16,680 bases of DNA from Candidatus Odinarchaeota archaeon. Its GTDB lineage: Archaea; Asgardarchaeota; JAGGXT01. Location: positions 1 through 16,680 of the forward strand of contig JAGGXT010000105.1 in NCBI GenBank assembly GCA_021162905.1, given 5' to 3'. Positions within the stretch are counted from its first letter, which is position 1; each line of letters starts with the position of its first letter. Shown here in pieces: positions 6,312-14,024 of the stretch. The notes under the pieces are model-generated. The model did no database searches. It was given only the letters and a program-made list of their open reading frames with translations, and had not been told where the DNA came from. Both the position numbers and the translations under genes were made by a program.

Positions 6312-7484
6312 CTAAGCACTTCCGTACTCTTTAGCCCATTTTTCGTACCTTAAAAGTTCCTTTTCTGAAATAGAAGGTTTTATGCGTCTTAAAGCTTCCT
6401 CAAAGTCCGACATTCTTATTGATCTAGGAGAAATATTTTCTCCAGCCTCAACATCTTTTAGTTCTCTTATAGGCATCATTGCAGCCTCTCTACAAATTAA
6501 TGCTATATCAGCTCCAGTGTAAAGCTCAGTTATTTTAGCTAGTAAGTCAAGGTCAACATCTTCTGATAAATCTAAACCTCTCAAATGTATTTCAAAAATT
6601 TTTTTCCTAGCTTCTAATCCTGGAGGAGGAACATATATTCTCTTTTCAAACCTTCTTCTTATTGCTATATCTAATACCCATGGCATATTAGTCGCTGCCA
6701 AAACAAGCACTCGTTCATCATCTTTTTTTAACACGCCATCCATTTCCGTCAAAAATTGTGTTTTTATCCGGTGTTCGACACCAGAGCTTCCTTCTATCTC
6801 TCTAGAAGATATCATAGCATCTATTTCATCAATAAAAATTATTGCTGGAGCTGCAGATCTTGCATATTTAAATAATGCTTTAACTCTTTTCTCTGATTCG
6901 CCCACCCATTTAACAAAAATCGAAGCTGCATCCACATTTAAAAATGTAGCATCTATCTCTGAAGCTGTTGCACGAGCTAATAAGGTTTTTCCACATCCTG
7001 GTGGACCAAAAAATAAAATCCCCCTCCATGGTTTTCTTGCGCCTTTAAACCATTCTGGATGGCGCAATGGTAATATTATAGCTTCTTTTATAGCAAGTTT
7101 TGCTTGCTCCAAATCTGCTATGTCATCCCATGAAACATTAGGTTTTTCCCTAATTACAAGATCTGATATTATTTCAAATGTTTCTCTGTCCTCTTCTTTT
7201 GTTCTCTCTCTTGTAATAGCTTTTTCTCTTTTTTCTTCTTCCCCCTCCTCGAATTCAATACCCTTTATTTCATAACATCTTTGAATATATTTATTTGCGA
7301 AATAAATTAGAGAGTGGAACTCTTTTTTTCGTCTTCTAATCTTTGCAATCTCAGCTAATCTTAAGAGAATTTCAGCTGCTTTAAGGTAATATTTATATGC
7401 TTCTTCCTTTTTGCCCATAGAATCTAGTTCAATGGCCTTCTTTGCAAGAATCTTTGCTTTCTGCTGAAGCGAATCAAAACTCAT
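6312..7484 (-). CDS. vps4: Vps4-type AAA ATPase with N-terminal MIT domain (CdvC)
   Basis: This cytosolic ATPase disassembles and remodels ESCRT-III polymers during membrane scission. It has 390 residues. About 5-75 is a three-helix MIT domain (AIELDSMGKKEEAYKYYLKA) that binds ESCRT-III tails, followed by a charged linker to about 110. The AAA domain opens with VSWDDIADLEQAK. Walker A GPPGCGKT is at 160-167, pore loop 1 VKWVGESEK follows, and Walker B FIDEID has Asp219 and Glu220. Sensor 1 is AATN, and the second region of homology IRRRFEKRIYVP has its arginines at 276-278. The C-terminal helix ISEKELLRYEKWAKEYG matches the Vps4 terminal helix. The roughly 50-residue beta domain that eukaryotic Vps4 inserts before that helix is missing. 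ATG at 7484 follows GGGAG; the upstream in-frame TTG at 7499 is rejected. It heads the vps4-vps25 operon. Confidence 0.95.
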   Translation of the reverse strand: MSFDSLQQKAKILAKKAIELDSMGKKEEAYKYYLKAAEILLRLAEIAKIRRRKKEFHSLIYFANKYIQRCYEIKGIEFEEGEEEKREKAITRERTKEEDRETFEIISDLVIREKPNVSWDDIADLEQAKLAIKEAIILPLRHPEWFKGARKPWRGILFFGPPGCGKTLLARATASEIDATFLNVDAASIFVKWVGESEKRVKALFKYARSAAPAIIFIDEIDAMISSREIEGSSGVEHRIKTQFLTEMDGVLKKDDERVLVLAATNMPWVLDIAIRRRFEKRIYVPPPGLEARKKIFEIHLRGLDLSEDVDLDLLAKITELYTGADIALICREAAMMPIRELKDVEAGENISPRSIRMSDFEEALRRIKPSISEKELLRYEKWAKEYGSA

Positions 7485-7499
7485 TAGAGCTCCCTTCAA

Positions 7500-7620
7500 T
7501 TATTTTATTATCAGCCAAATAATTGAATAATGTTTTTATTTATCATTTCTCTAATAGTTACATAAATAAGTATCGAAAATGTAAATGTGTATGATCAATA
7601 CTTATGATTGGTGAATTATA
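7500..7620. promoter_or_regulatory. Divergent promoter region between vps4 and the ESCRT-III gene
   Basis: These 121 A/T-rich bases separate the two divergently read ESCRT genes. On the minus strand ATAAATAAAAAC near 7545..7534 is a plausible TATA box for vps4. On the plus strand cataaataag near 7561..7570 could serve the ESCRT-III gene, whose ribosome binding site is GGTGA just before TTG at 7621. The shared region implies joint control of ATPase and substrate. The boxes are read by eye. Confidence 0.45.
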
Positions 7621-8250
7621 TTGGGCAGATTTATCGAAAGTATTCGAAATTGGCTATCTCCTAAGAGGTCGCCACAAGATCTGATTATTCATCTAAAAAC
7701 ATTCAGTGAGCTTCTTGATATAAATAGGCAGGAGCTCGAACAAAAAGCCGAAGAACATAGACAAAAAGCATTAAAATATCTTAAAATGGGGCATCGTGAG
7801 CAAGCTAAAAAGTATCTAAAGTTGTATCATGAGTATTTAACCAAAGCAATGAGCATAGATGAATATAAGGCAAGTATAGATGCTCTCACCTTTCAACTAG
7901 AGCAAGCACAAATAATGGATCAGGCTGTAAAAGTCATATCCGAAGTTCGTGTGATGCTTAAAGACATCCTAGTTTCCATGCCATCTCTTAAGCGCATTAC
8001 AAATGAGGCGGAGAAAATAAACAAGATGGTTGAGCAAATAGAAGGTGTTAAAGAAGAAGTTTTAACAGCAGTAAAACCAAAAGTTTCTGCAAAAGAAATT
8101 TCAGATGAGGAATTAGAAGCCGAATTGGATCAATTAGAGGAAAGTTTAGGCATTACCATTAAAGAAGCGGAGGAGATTGAGTTTCCTGAACCATTAGAGG
8201 AAGAGATTAATAAAGTTAAGGAAAAACTTAAAAAGTTAAAAGAGTCATAG
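7621..8250 (+). CDS. ESCRT-III (Snf7/CdvB-family) protein, paralogue 1
   Basis: The protein has 209 residues, the usual ESCRT-III length. MGRFIESIRNWLSPKRSPQ is a short amphipathic, basic N-terminal segment suited to membrane binding. Long helices 1-2 follow (about 20-115, QELEQKAEEHRQKALKYLKMG at the hinge), then helices 3-4 and an acidic helix 5 (SDEELEAELDQLEE, 161-174) that resembles CHMP4/Snf7. The tail carries a Pro-containing stretch (IEFPEPLEE, 187-195; MIM2-like). It ends with VKEKLKKLK (199-207), close to the MIM1 consensus LxxRLxxLR that docks on the Vps4 MIT domain. Class is unresolved: helix 5 looks Vps20/32/60-like, while the MIM1-like end is more typical of Vps2/24/46. TTG is chosen as start because GGTGA precedes it and GRF immediately follows. 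It is divergent from vps4. Confidence 0.88.
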   Translation: MGRFIESIRNWLSPKRSPQDLIIHLKTFSELLDINRQELEQKAEEHRQKALKYLKMGHREQAKKYLKLYHEYLTKAMSIDEYKASIDALTFQLEQAQIMDQAVKVISEVRVMLKDILVSMPSLKRITNEAEKINKMVEQIEGVKEEVLTAVKPKVSAKEISDEELEAELDQLEESLGITIKEAEEIEFPEPLEEEINKVKEKLKKLKES

Positions 8251-8304
8251 ATAGCTGTTAGTGCCGTAATAATGTTTTTAAAAAGAAATACAATATGGCT
8301 TTAA

Positions 8305-8310
8305 GGTGAT
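8305..8310 (+). promoter_or_regulatory. GGTGAT ribosome binding site of the UbiA gene
   Basis: AAGGTGAT ends 3 nt before ATG at 8314. The same GGTGAT core recurs before 2822 and 10490, and GGTG/GGTGA before 4363, 7621 and 16621. This makes it this genome's common Shine-Dalgarno form and a guide to start choice in the window. Confidence 0.6.
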
Positions 8311-8313
8311 GGT

Positions 8314-9171
8314 ATGCCTAAAATAAGAACGTTAAAGGCTTTTTTTTCAATAATACGTCCTATTAATTGCATAATGATAGGTATTGGTATATTAATTGGT
8401 GAAATTGTTGTGGCAAAATTTAATTTGCCCCTCTACAAATCCATTTTCGCTTTTCTTACAGGTTTTTTTCTAACAGGAGCTGCTATGGTTTTAAATGATT
8501 ATATTGACTTACCTGCGGATAGAATCAATGCTCCTAATAGACCTCTTCCCGCTGGTATAATTCATCCAAAAGTCGCGCTCGCATATTATATTATTTTAGG
8601 ATTTCTTGGCATACTTTTTTCATCATTCATAGGTTTATTGAATTTGGTAATTGCAATTGCTTATTTTATTCTATCCTCTCTTTATGACATTTATTTAAAA
8701 AGAACAGGATTGCTTGGTAATTTTATTGTAAGTTCTTCTGTTGCTATTCCTTTTGTATTTGGTGCTGTAGTGATAGAGAATACAATAAGTCCACTAATAA
8801 TGATATTTTTTACGGTAGCTTTTCTTGCAAATACTGGCCGTGAGATAATAAAAGGTATAGCTGATATAGAAGGTGATAGACTTAAAAATTATAATACCGT
8901 TGCAGTCAAATATGGTCCAAAAATCGCAGCGAAGCTTGCTGCTTTTTTCATAATAGCTGCTATAATTTTAAGCCCATTACCATATATTTTAAGGTATGCA
9001 GGAATTACATATTTAATAATAGTTGCAATTTCCGATCTTGTTTTTATTAAAGCACTAGTGATTATTTTAAAAGACAGCAGTAAAGATCGAGCATTAAAGT
9101 CAAAAAAGATGATACTTTTAGCGATGTTTATTGCATTGATTTCCTTTTTCACAATACCATTTCTACCTTAA
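8314..9171 (+). CDS. UbiA-family prenyltransferase, probable digeranylgeranylglyceryl phosphate (DGGGP) synthase
   Basis: This integral membrane enzyme of 285 residues is predicted to transfer the second geranylgeranyl chain to geranylgeranylglyceryl phosphate, a committed step in archaeal ether-lipid synthesis. The two Asp-rich, magnesium/diphosphate-binding motifs are intact. The first is NDYIDLPADRINAPNRP (N61, D62, D65, D69) and the second is DIEGDRLKN (D184, E186, D188), followed by the Thr/Val-x-x-K-x-G segment usual in DGGGP synthases. Eight to nine hydrophobic helices are visible. The sequence RPLPAG after the first motif is typical of the family. It starts 63 nt after the ESCRT-III gene and ends 33 nt before the convergent glycosyltransferase. 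Other UbiA enzymes (quinone or heme prenylation) are less likely because the second motif has the DxEGD form. Confidence 0.85.
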   Translation: MPKIRTLKAFFSIIRPINCIMIGIGILIGEIVVAKFNLPLYKSIFAFLTGFFLTGAAMVLNDYIDLPADRINAPNRPLPAGIIHPKVALAYYIILGFLGILFSSFIGLLNLVIAIAYFILSSLYDIYLKRTGLLGNFIVSSSVAIPFVFGAVVIENTISPLIMIFFTVAFLANTGREIIKGIADIEGDRLKNYNTVAVKYGPKIAAKLAAFFIIAAIILSPLPYILRYAGITYLIIVAISDLVFIKALVIILKDSSKDRALKSKKMILLAMFIALISFFTIPFLP

Positions 9172-9204
9172 GGACTTTCTGATATTTTGCGACTATAGTT
9201 AAAA

Positions 9205-10404
9205 TTATCCTATGTTATTAAGCTTTGAGAGTATAAAATTCACTAAATACTTTTTTCCGTCATATTCATTAACCCGTCTTTTAATCTCCCTTAACTTTTC
9301 CTTTACGGCATAATTAAAAAGTAAATGATTTATAGCGTCAAACAATTTTTGGTAAGTTATCTTTTTTTGGCTTATTAAAAGGCCAACTCCTAATTTAACT
9401 GATGATAGTGCATTAGTTATTTGTTCAGTATGGGCTACTGATGGTACCCAAATTGCAGGGACTCCTAGATAAAAAGTCTCTGCAACTGAAAGTTGGCCGG
9501 AGCGACCAATATATACATCTGAAGCTGCCATTAGCTTTGTTCTTTCAGGAATCCAATTATAAACATATAGGTTTCTTTTCCGATACAAGAAATATTTACT
9601 AGATGGACGGCCTAGGCTCATAACAAATAGGTATTTTTCTGGAAATTTTAAAAATAATCCTTCTAACTTTTTCCTTAAACTTTCAACTTCGATTCTTGTA
9701 CCACTTAATCCTACGTATATTAATCTTTCAGCATTCTTTAGGAATTGACTGCGAATCTGAGCAATTTCATACTCTTCAAAATGAGGTACATTTAGAATTG
9801 GTCCAATAAACTTTATTTTCTTAGATAATTTTTGAGGAACGTTAAGGACATCTCTGCTAATTGTAAGCTCGGGAGGAAAATCTGCGGCAAAAATCTTCTC
9901 ACTTCGGTTCCACAGGAGCATGATAACATGTAATATGATTATTTCGCCAAATCGTTTTATCTTTTTCTTTAGAGGTGTTAGTTTTTTTCTATGAGGTATT
10001 ATAATCCGAAGTTGATTTGTAATTAAATAGACTTTTCTCCTTAGAAGCCAAGCAGCTATAACAGTTGACAATCTAGTATCGCTAATTATTATCGAAGGAT
10101 TTATACGCTTTATATACCTAATCTCACGAATAACTTGCCTTATAAAAGTTATAATTCCCTTTATTGCACCAATAGCTGTTCTTTTTGCGTCAACAGAACC
10201 ATCAGGAGATTCGACTAATTTCATAGGAGGAACTACCATAAGTGGATAATTGTGTTTTTTAACAAAATCAATTCCATCTCCATATGTTGATATAAATATT
10301 TCAACATCTGGTTTTTTTTCTCTTATTTCATTAGCTATGGCTATGCATCTACTTACATGTCCTAGTCCAATGCCACAAGCTGCGATGTAAATCCGTTTTT
10401 TCAT
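9205..10404 (-). CDS. GT-B glycosyltransferase, MurG/GT28-like
   Basis: The protein has 399 residues with a two-Rossmann GT-B layout. The N-terminal domain opens with YIAACGIGLGHVSRC, the glycine-rich acceptor-site loop of GT28 enzymes (GxGxGH). The C-terminal domain has YVGLSG near its first strand and then YNWIPERTKLMAASDVYI. It is followed by GRSGQLSVAETFYLGVPAIWVP and EQITNA, the nucleotide-sugar binding region (Gly/Ser loop, Glu for ribose, Gln of the EQ motif). Archaea lack murein, so the acceptor is not a muramyl lipid; a lipid-linked or polar-headgroup sugar acceptor is likelier. Hydrophobic patches in the N-domain suit a peripheral membrane enzyme. ATG at 10404 is preferred because GGGG lies 6 nt upstream; ATG at 10410 is possible. 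It converges on the UbiA gene and diverges from the 117-aa gene. Confidence 0.82.
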   Translation of the reverse strand: MKKRIYIAACGIGLGHVSRCIAIANEIREKKPDVEIFISTYGDGIDFVKKHNYPLMVVPPMKLVESPDGSVDAKRTAIGAIKGIITFIRQVIREIRYIKRINPSIIISDTRLSTVIAAWLLRRKVYLITNQLRIIIPHRKKLTPLKKKIKRFGEIIILHVIMLLWNRSEKIFAADFPPELTISRDVLNVPQKLSKKIKFIGPILNVPHFEEYEIAQIRSQFLKNAERLIYVGLSGTRIEVESLRKKLEGLFLKFPEKYLFVMSLGRPSSKYFLYRKRNLYVYNWIPERTKLMAASDVYIGRSGQLSVAETFYLGVPAIWVPSVAHTEQITNALSSVKLGVGLLISQKKITYQKLFDAINHLLFNYAVKEKLREIKRRVNEYDGKKYLVNFILSKLNNIG

Positions 10405-10489
10405 CTTCATCCCCAAAGAAGAGCATTTCAGAAAAATTAATTACATTCTACATAAAAAAGATTTTCAGTATATCTAGAAGGTGATAATT

Positions 10490-10843
10490 ATGAGTAAAGC
10501 TGAATCTCTTCCACCCGCAACAAGAATAAAATTAGCAAGTATTGAGGATTTAGCAAGGTTGATAATAACTTGGACTATGAGACATAATCCTCAAGCAGTA
10601 TTTTATTTGGAGGAAAATGGAAAGCACTATTTATTTACACTAACGACAACTCTTGGATACTATCAATTTCATGGTCTTCCGTTAATTGTTTATGTAGAGC
10701 TTGATAAACCACCAGAGGGTAAATTTATTGCTTATACTACCGATCCAGAAGAGACTGTACTCTATAAGAATAGTATGGAAGAGCGAAGATATCAGTACGT
10801 ACCAATTATTAAGGTCTCAGAAAGGCCGGCATTTTTCAAATAG
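10490..10843 (+). CDS. Conserved-looking small protein of unknown function ahead of trmI
   Basis: I do not recognise this 117-residue protein. The N-terminal third is helical (IKLASIEDLARLIITWTMRH). The rest is rich in beta strands: AVFYLEENGKHYLFTLTTTL, YYQFHGLPLIVYVEL and KFIAYTTD, with Pro-rich turns. The end (YVPIIKVSERPAFFK) is aromatic. There is no signal peptide, membrane helix or metal motif. The mix suggests a compact alpha+beta cytosolic domain. The start is ATG at 10490, with GAAGGTGAT just upstream; an in-frame GTG at 10481 lies inside that ribosome binding site. It ends 13 nt before trmI on the same strand, so it probably shares its transcript and may be linked to tRNA modification, but nothing in the sequence shows that directly. 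Confidence 0.65.
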   Translation: MSKAESLPPATRIKLASIEDLARLIITWTMRHNPQAVFYLEENGKHYLFTLTTTLGYYQFHGLPLIVYVELDKPPEGKFIAYTTDPEETVLYKNSMEERRYQYVPIIKVSERPAFFK

Positions 10844-10856
10844 CAGGGACTGGAAA

Positions 10857-11639
10857 ATGAAGACTCTTATAAAAGAAGGCGACTATATAAAACTGTATTT
10901 AGATAATAAACGGAATTGGCTTTTGAAGGTTACTAAGGATAAAGTATTTCATACTCATAAAGGTGTTATAAATCTTTCAAATGCCATCGGAAAGGAATGG
11001 GGATCATCAATTGAGAGCAATAAAGGGGTCAAATTTTACATTTTAAAACCAACACTTTCTGATTTTGTTTTAAATGTCATACGAAATACAAATATTATTT
11101 ATCCAAAAGATGCAGGATTGATACTTCTGCACTCTGGGATTGGACCTGGTAGTATCGTAGTTGAGGCTGGTACTGGAAGTGGCGCATTAACAACAGTACT
11201 AGCATATTATGTACGTCCCACTGGCCATGTATATTCTTATGAGATTAGAAAGGAGTTTATAGAAGTTGCATGGAAGAATATAAAGCGATTATCACTAGAA
11301 AAATATGTAACTATATATAATAAAGATGTTTGTGAGGGAATTTATGAGAAGGAGATAGATGTAGTGATTCTAGACATGGCAACTCCATGGAAAGTAGTTC
11401 CTCATGCTTATGAATCCCTAAAAAACGGAGGCGTTTTTATATCGTACTCTCCAACAATAGAACAAGTAATTAAGACCGTTAGCGCTTTGGAGGAAAGTAA
11501 AGGATTTAAAAATGTATATACTATTGAGTGTCTATTACGAGACATACTTGTTAGACCGGGAAAAACCCGTCCATCCTCAAGAATGATTGCTCATACAGGT
11601 TATTTAACGTTTGCTCAAAAAGTTTTAAGAGAGGAGTGA
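10857..11639 (+). CDS. trmI: TrmI, tRNA (adenine-N1) methyltransferase (m1A57/m1A58)
   Basis: This S-adenosylmethionine-dependent enzyme of 260 residues methylates N1 of adenine in the tRNA T-loop; archaeal members modify positions 57 and 58, and the modification stabilises tRNA at high temperature. The N-terminal beta domain begins KEGDYIKLYLDNKRNWL and continues with FHTHKGVINLSNAIGKEWG. The Rossmann domain has motif I EAGTGSGAL (103-111), YSYEIRKEF (motif II), ILDMATPWK (motif IV, catalytic Asp), and the C-terminal signature RPSSRMIAHTGYLTFA. Length and order match the tetrameric TrmI/GCD14 family. ATG at 10857 is chosen because the family begins with this segment; earlier in-frame starts would run into the preceding gene. 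It lies 13 nt after the 117-aa gene and 3 nt before the 750-aa gene. Confidence 0.92.
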   Translation: MKTLIKEGDYIKLYLDNKRNWLLKVTKDKVFHTHKGVINLSNAIGKEWGSSIESNKGVKFYILKPTLSDFVLNVIRNTNIIYPKDAGLILLHSGIGPGSIVVEAGTGSGALTTVLAYYVRPTGHVYSYEIRKEFIEVAWKNIKRLSLEKYVTIYNKDVCEGIYEKEIDVVILDMATPWKVVPHAYESLKNGGVFISYSPTIEQVIKTVSALEESKGFKNVYTIECLLRDILVRPGKTRPSSRMIAHTGYLTFAQKVLREE

Positions 11640-11642
11640 TAA

Positions 11643-13895
11643 ATGGAAGATAAAGGGATAATTACTGTGCTTTTACCACTACAAAGGAAAGTCTATGATG
11701 TTCTAAACGAAGTAATTACTAATGTCTTCCATGACAATAAAGGCATCACTATCAACGTTGCTCTAGAAAGTCTTTACAGTATCTATGATTACCTTTTTGA
11801 ATATAATAAATTAGAATCATCTTTACTGGAGGAGGAGCTAAGAAAGCATAGTAGTGTGTTAAGAAGATTGCAAATTTCAGAGCAGCGGGAGATTTTGCAA
11901 GAAAAAATAAAAAACTTACAGAAAAGACAAGAAATGGCAAGTTTAGCTATATGGAGATATAATGTATATAGAACAACTGTTAAATTAATTTCTAAGTTTC
12001 TTAAAGTGGAAGATTTGCCTGATTTATCAATCTCTAGTTCTATTGACTTAGAAGGAATACTATTCTCCATGAGAGATTTAATAAAAAATTCCTCTCAAAA
12101 CATTCAAGATAAAATTAGTAAGGTTGATGGAATTAGACTGTTAAGAGAAATTCTTATAGACTATTTCTTGTGGAAAAGCAATAAAGAGGAAGATGCAAGG
12201 GAAAACATATTATTGAACCTGCTTGAAAAGCTATCATTATTTTTTGAAGATTATATAATTCGACTTTTTGAGAAAAAGGAATGGAAAATCTGGTTGGCAA
12301 TATATCCCTTTGAGATGGCACTCACAAGATATATTTTTGAGTATGTAATACATTCAATAACATATTCTTTATTGAAGAAAGTCAATAAAAACTCACTCGT
12401 GAAAAATCAAAGGTTAAATCTTTACTTTAGAAAAGTAGAGATACTTAAACACGACGCAAAGGGAAAATATTACAAACTTTTAGGAGACTTAGGACTTATC
12501 TATAATCGAAAAGTAGCTCAAAGTCTTTTAGAAAAGGCTATAAGTGAGTTTGAATTATGTATTTCTTTATCTGGAGATATTACAAACTTTAAACGTAATA
12601 ATGCTATATGGTTAAGAAATATTGGCATTTCAAAGGCGCAGATATTAATAAATAGGATTTTTGATCTGAAAAAGAATATACTCCAAAGTGATGAGGCAAG
12701 CGGTAATGGAGGAAAGCTAATAGCTGATTTAAATGAAATTTTAGAAGAGATCGATGAGATAAAGCAGAAACTTATAGATGGGGATCTCAAGACTTTTTTG
12801 ACTGAGGAGGAACACATAATACACTATTTAGTTTCTGAAATTCAAAAAGGAAACTGGAGAGGTATAAAAGAAAATATAGAATTTGCAGAAAAATTTAGAA
12901 GCTACACATTAACACAGAGAATTAGAGATTTACTGAATGATGCAAAGGATGAAGTAGATGATGTTATAAATGCAAAGTCAGCAAGAAAGGTATTGGAGTT
13001 GGCATCAAGAGCGCTGAAACTTCTTAGAATATCTGAAAATATTCAAGAGAAAGAACTATTAATTAACCTATCAAAAGCTCTTATGATGACATCAAGATAC
13101 TTGCTAGTGTATAGAAACTCTGACATCAGTGATAATGACTTTGAAACAATACGTTTTAGAGTTTTAGAGCATATTTTTTCTAACGAAGCTTCAAGATTTT
13201 ATAAGCTAGTGAATGAAAAAAATCTTGAAGAGGTCCATCGTGATTTAGCAAATCTTGCATTAGGTGATGGTGCGAAATACGCGGAGAGAATTTTAGTAGA
13301 ACATGCAAATCAAAGTGTAATAAAATGTAAAGATTTGCGCGAATTACTTTATCGATCATTTTCAGAAAACAAAATATGTGATAAAGACGTAAAGGATATA
13401 TCAGACTGCCATAACGAAGTTATCGAGTTCTTGAAGGAGATATCTAAGATTAGTCAGTTAAGACTTAAAAGCTATAATGAAAGTAAAGAAAGCAACTTCC
13501 TAGGAAAATCTATAAAAAAATTAATAGATATCCAGGAGGCAGCACTTATTTTTTATAATGCAGAGATTGAAAGATTTCAGGGGGCCAAGGATGACGCTTT
13601 ACATGAATGTTATGCTCATCTAAAAAATTGGAGTAAGGCATATACGTACTGTGATTCATCAGTAAATAACTTTAGATCAGCATATACATTATATAAACGA
13701 GCTAGTACTGTATTTAATAAACTTGGCTTTTTAAATGTTTCAAGCTTTTGTGAGAAAATGAGCCAGCTTTGCTATTTAATGGCTCAACAAAACTGGGAGA
13801 ATATAAAGAGAATCTCTGATGGAGAGCTACCGTTATTAAAGGAGAGAAAATTGTTATTAAACTTGTATAGAGAAACATTGGTAATTCAAGAATAA
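11643..13895 (+). CDS. Large all-helical protein of unknown function, TPR-like stretches
   Basis: I do not recognise this 750-residue protein. It is almost wholly helical, with Leu/Ile/Glu/Lys-rich amphipathic segments throughout and no signal peptide, membrane segment or zinc motif. Parts recall helical-repeat folds: KYYKLLGDLGLIYNRKVAQS followed by SLLEKAISEFELC (about 280-310), and near the C-terminus AYAHLKNW-like and SAYTLYKRASTVFNKLGFLN segments with Ala/Tyr spacing like TPR helices. About 55-100 is a likely coiled coil (LRRLQISEQREILQEKIKNL). It begins 3 nt after trmI with GGAG overlapping the trmI end, so it is the last gene of that operon. A scaffold role is the modest inference. A Bro1/ALIX-type helical scaffold is conceivable given the ESCRT neighbours, but I see no diagnostic motif. 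Confidence 0.7.
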   Translation: MEDKGIITVLLPLQRKVYDVLNEVITNVFHDNKGITINVALESLYSIYDYLFEYNKLESSLLEEELRKHSSVLRRLQISEQREILQEKIKNLQKRQEMASLAIWRYNVYRTTVKLISKFLKVEDLPDLSISSSIDLEGILFSMRDLIKNSSQNIQDKISKVDGIRLLREILIDYFLWKSNKEEDARENILLNLLEKLSLFFEDYIIRLFEKKEWKIWLAIYPFEMALTRYIFEYVIHSITYSLLKKVNKNSLVKNQRLNLYFRKVEILKHDAKGKYYKLLGDLGLIYNRKVAQSLLEKAISEFELCISLSGDITNFKRNNAIWLRNIGISKAQILINRIFDLKKNILQSDEASGNGGKLIADLNEILEEIDEIKQKLIDGDLKTFLTEEEHIIHYLVSEIQKGNWRGIKENIEFAEKFRSYTLTQRIRDLLNDAKDEVDDVINAKSARKVLELASRALKLLRISENIQEKELLINLSKALMMTSRYLLVYRNSDISDNDFETIRFRVLEHIFSNEASRFYKLVNEKNLEEVHRDLANLALGDGAKYAERILVEHANQSVIKCKDLRELLYRSFSENKICDKDVKDISDCHNEVIEFLKEISKISQLRLKSYNESKESNFLGKSIKKLIDIQEAALIFYNAEIERFQGAKDDALHECYAHLKNWSKAYTYCDSSVNNFRSAYTLYKRASTVFNKLGFLNVSSFCEKMSQLCYLMAQQNWENIKRISDGELPLLKERKLLLNLYRETLVIQE

Positions 13896-13963
13896 TCATA
13901 GCGTATGCGATAAATATAAGCGCCAGTTATTAGTTTATGGCCTGTTTTTACGAATATCATTTG

Positions 13964-14018
13964 TTTAAAATTAAAATATGTAGAAAAGCAAAAATTAAAA
14001 AGCTATTATTTGGAGGAG
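13964..14018 (+). promoter_or_regulatory. TATA-like box (13964..13973) and GGAGGAG ribosome binding site (14012..14018)
   Basis: The sequence tttaaaatta would start transcription near 13994. GGAGGAG at 14012..14018 lies 6 nt before TTG at 14025, so that codon is preferred over TTG at 14010, which overlaps the site. The remainder of the 13896..14024 gap shows only a T-run (about 13943..13947) that might end the upstream operon. Confidence 0.45.
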
Positions 14019-14024
14019 AATGAG

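Noticed and set aside
10701..10856. Longer N-terminus for TrmI overlapping the preceding gene
   Set aside because: The extra 52 residues overlap the 117-aa gene out of frame, and the TrmI family begins at the MKTLIKEGD segment at 10857.
11643..13895. Bro1/ALIX-like ESCRT scaffold
   Set aside because: Only general helical character and location support it; no Bro1 surface motif or Pro-rich tail is visible, so the gene is left as unknown.
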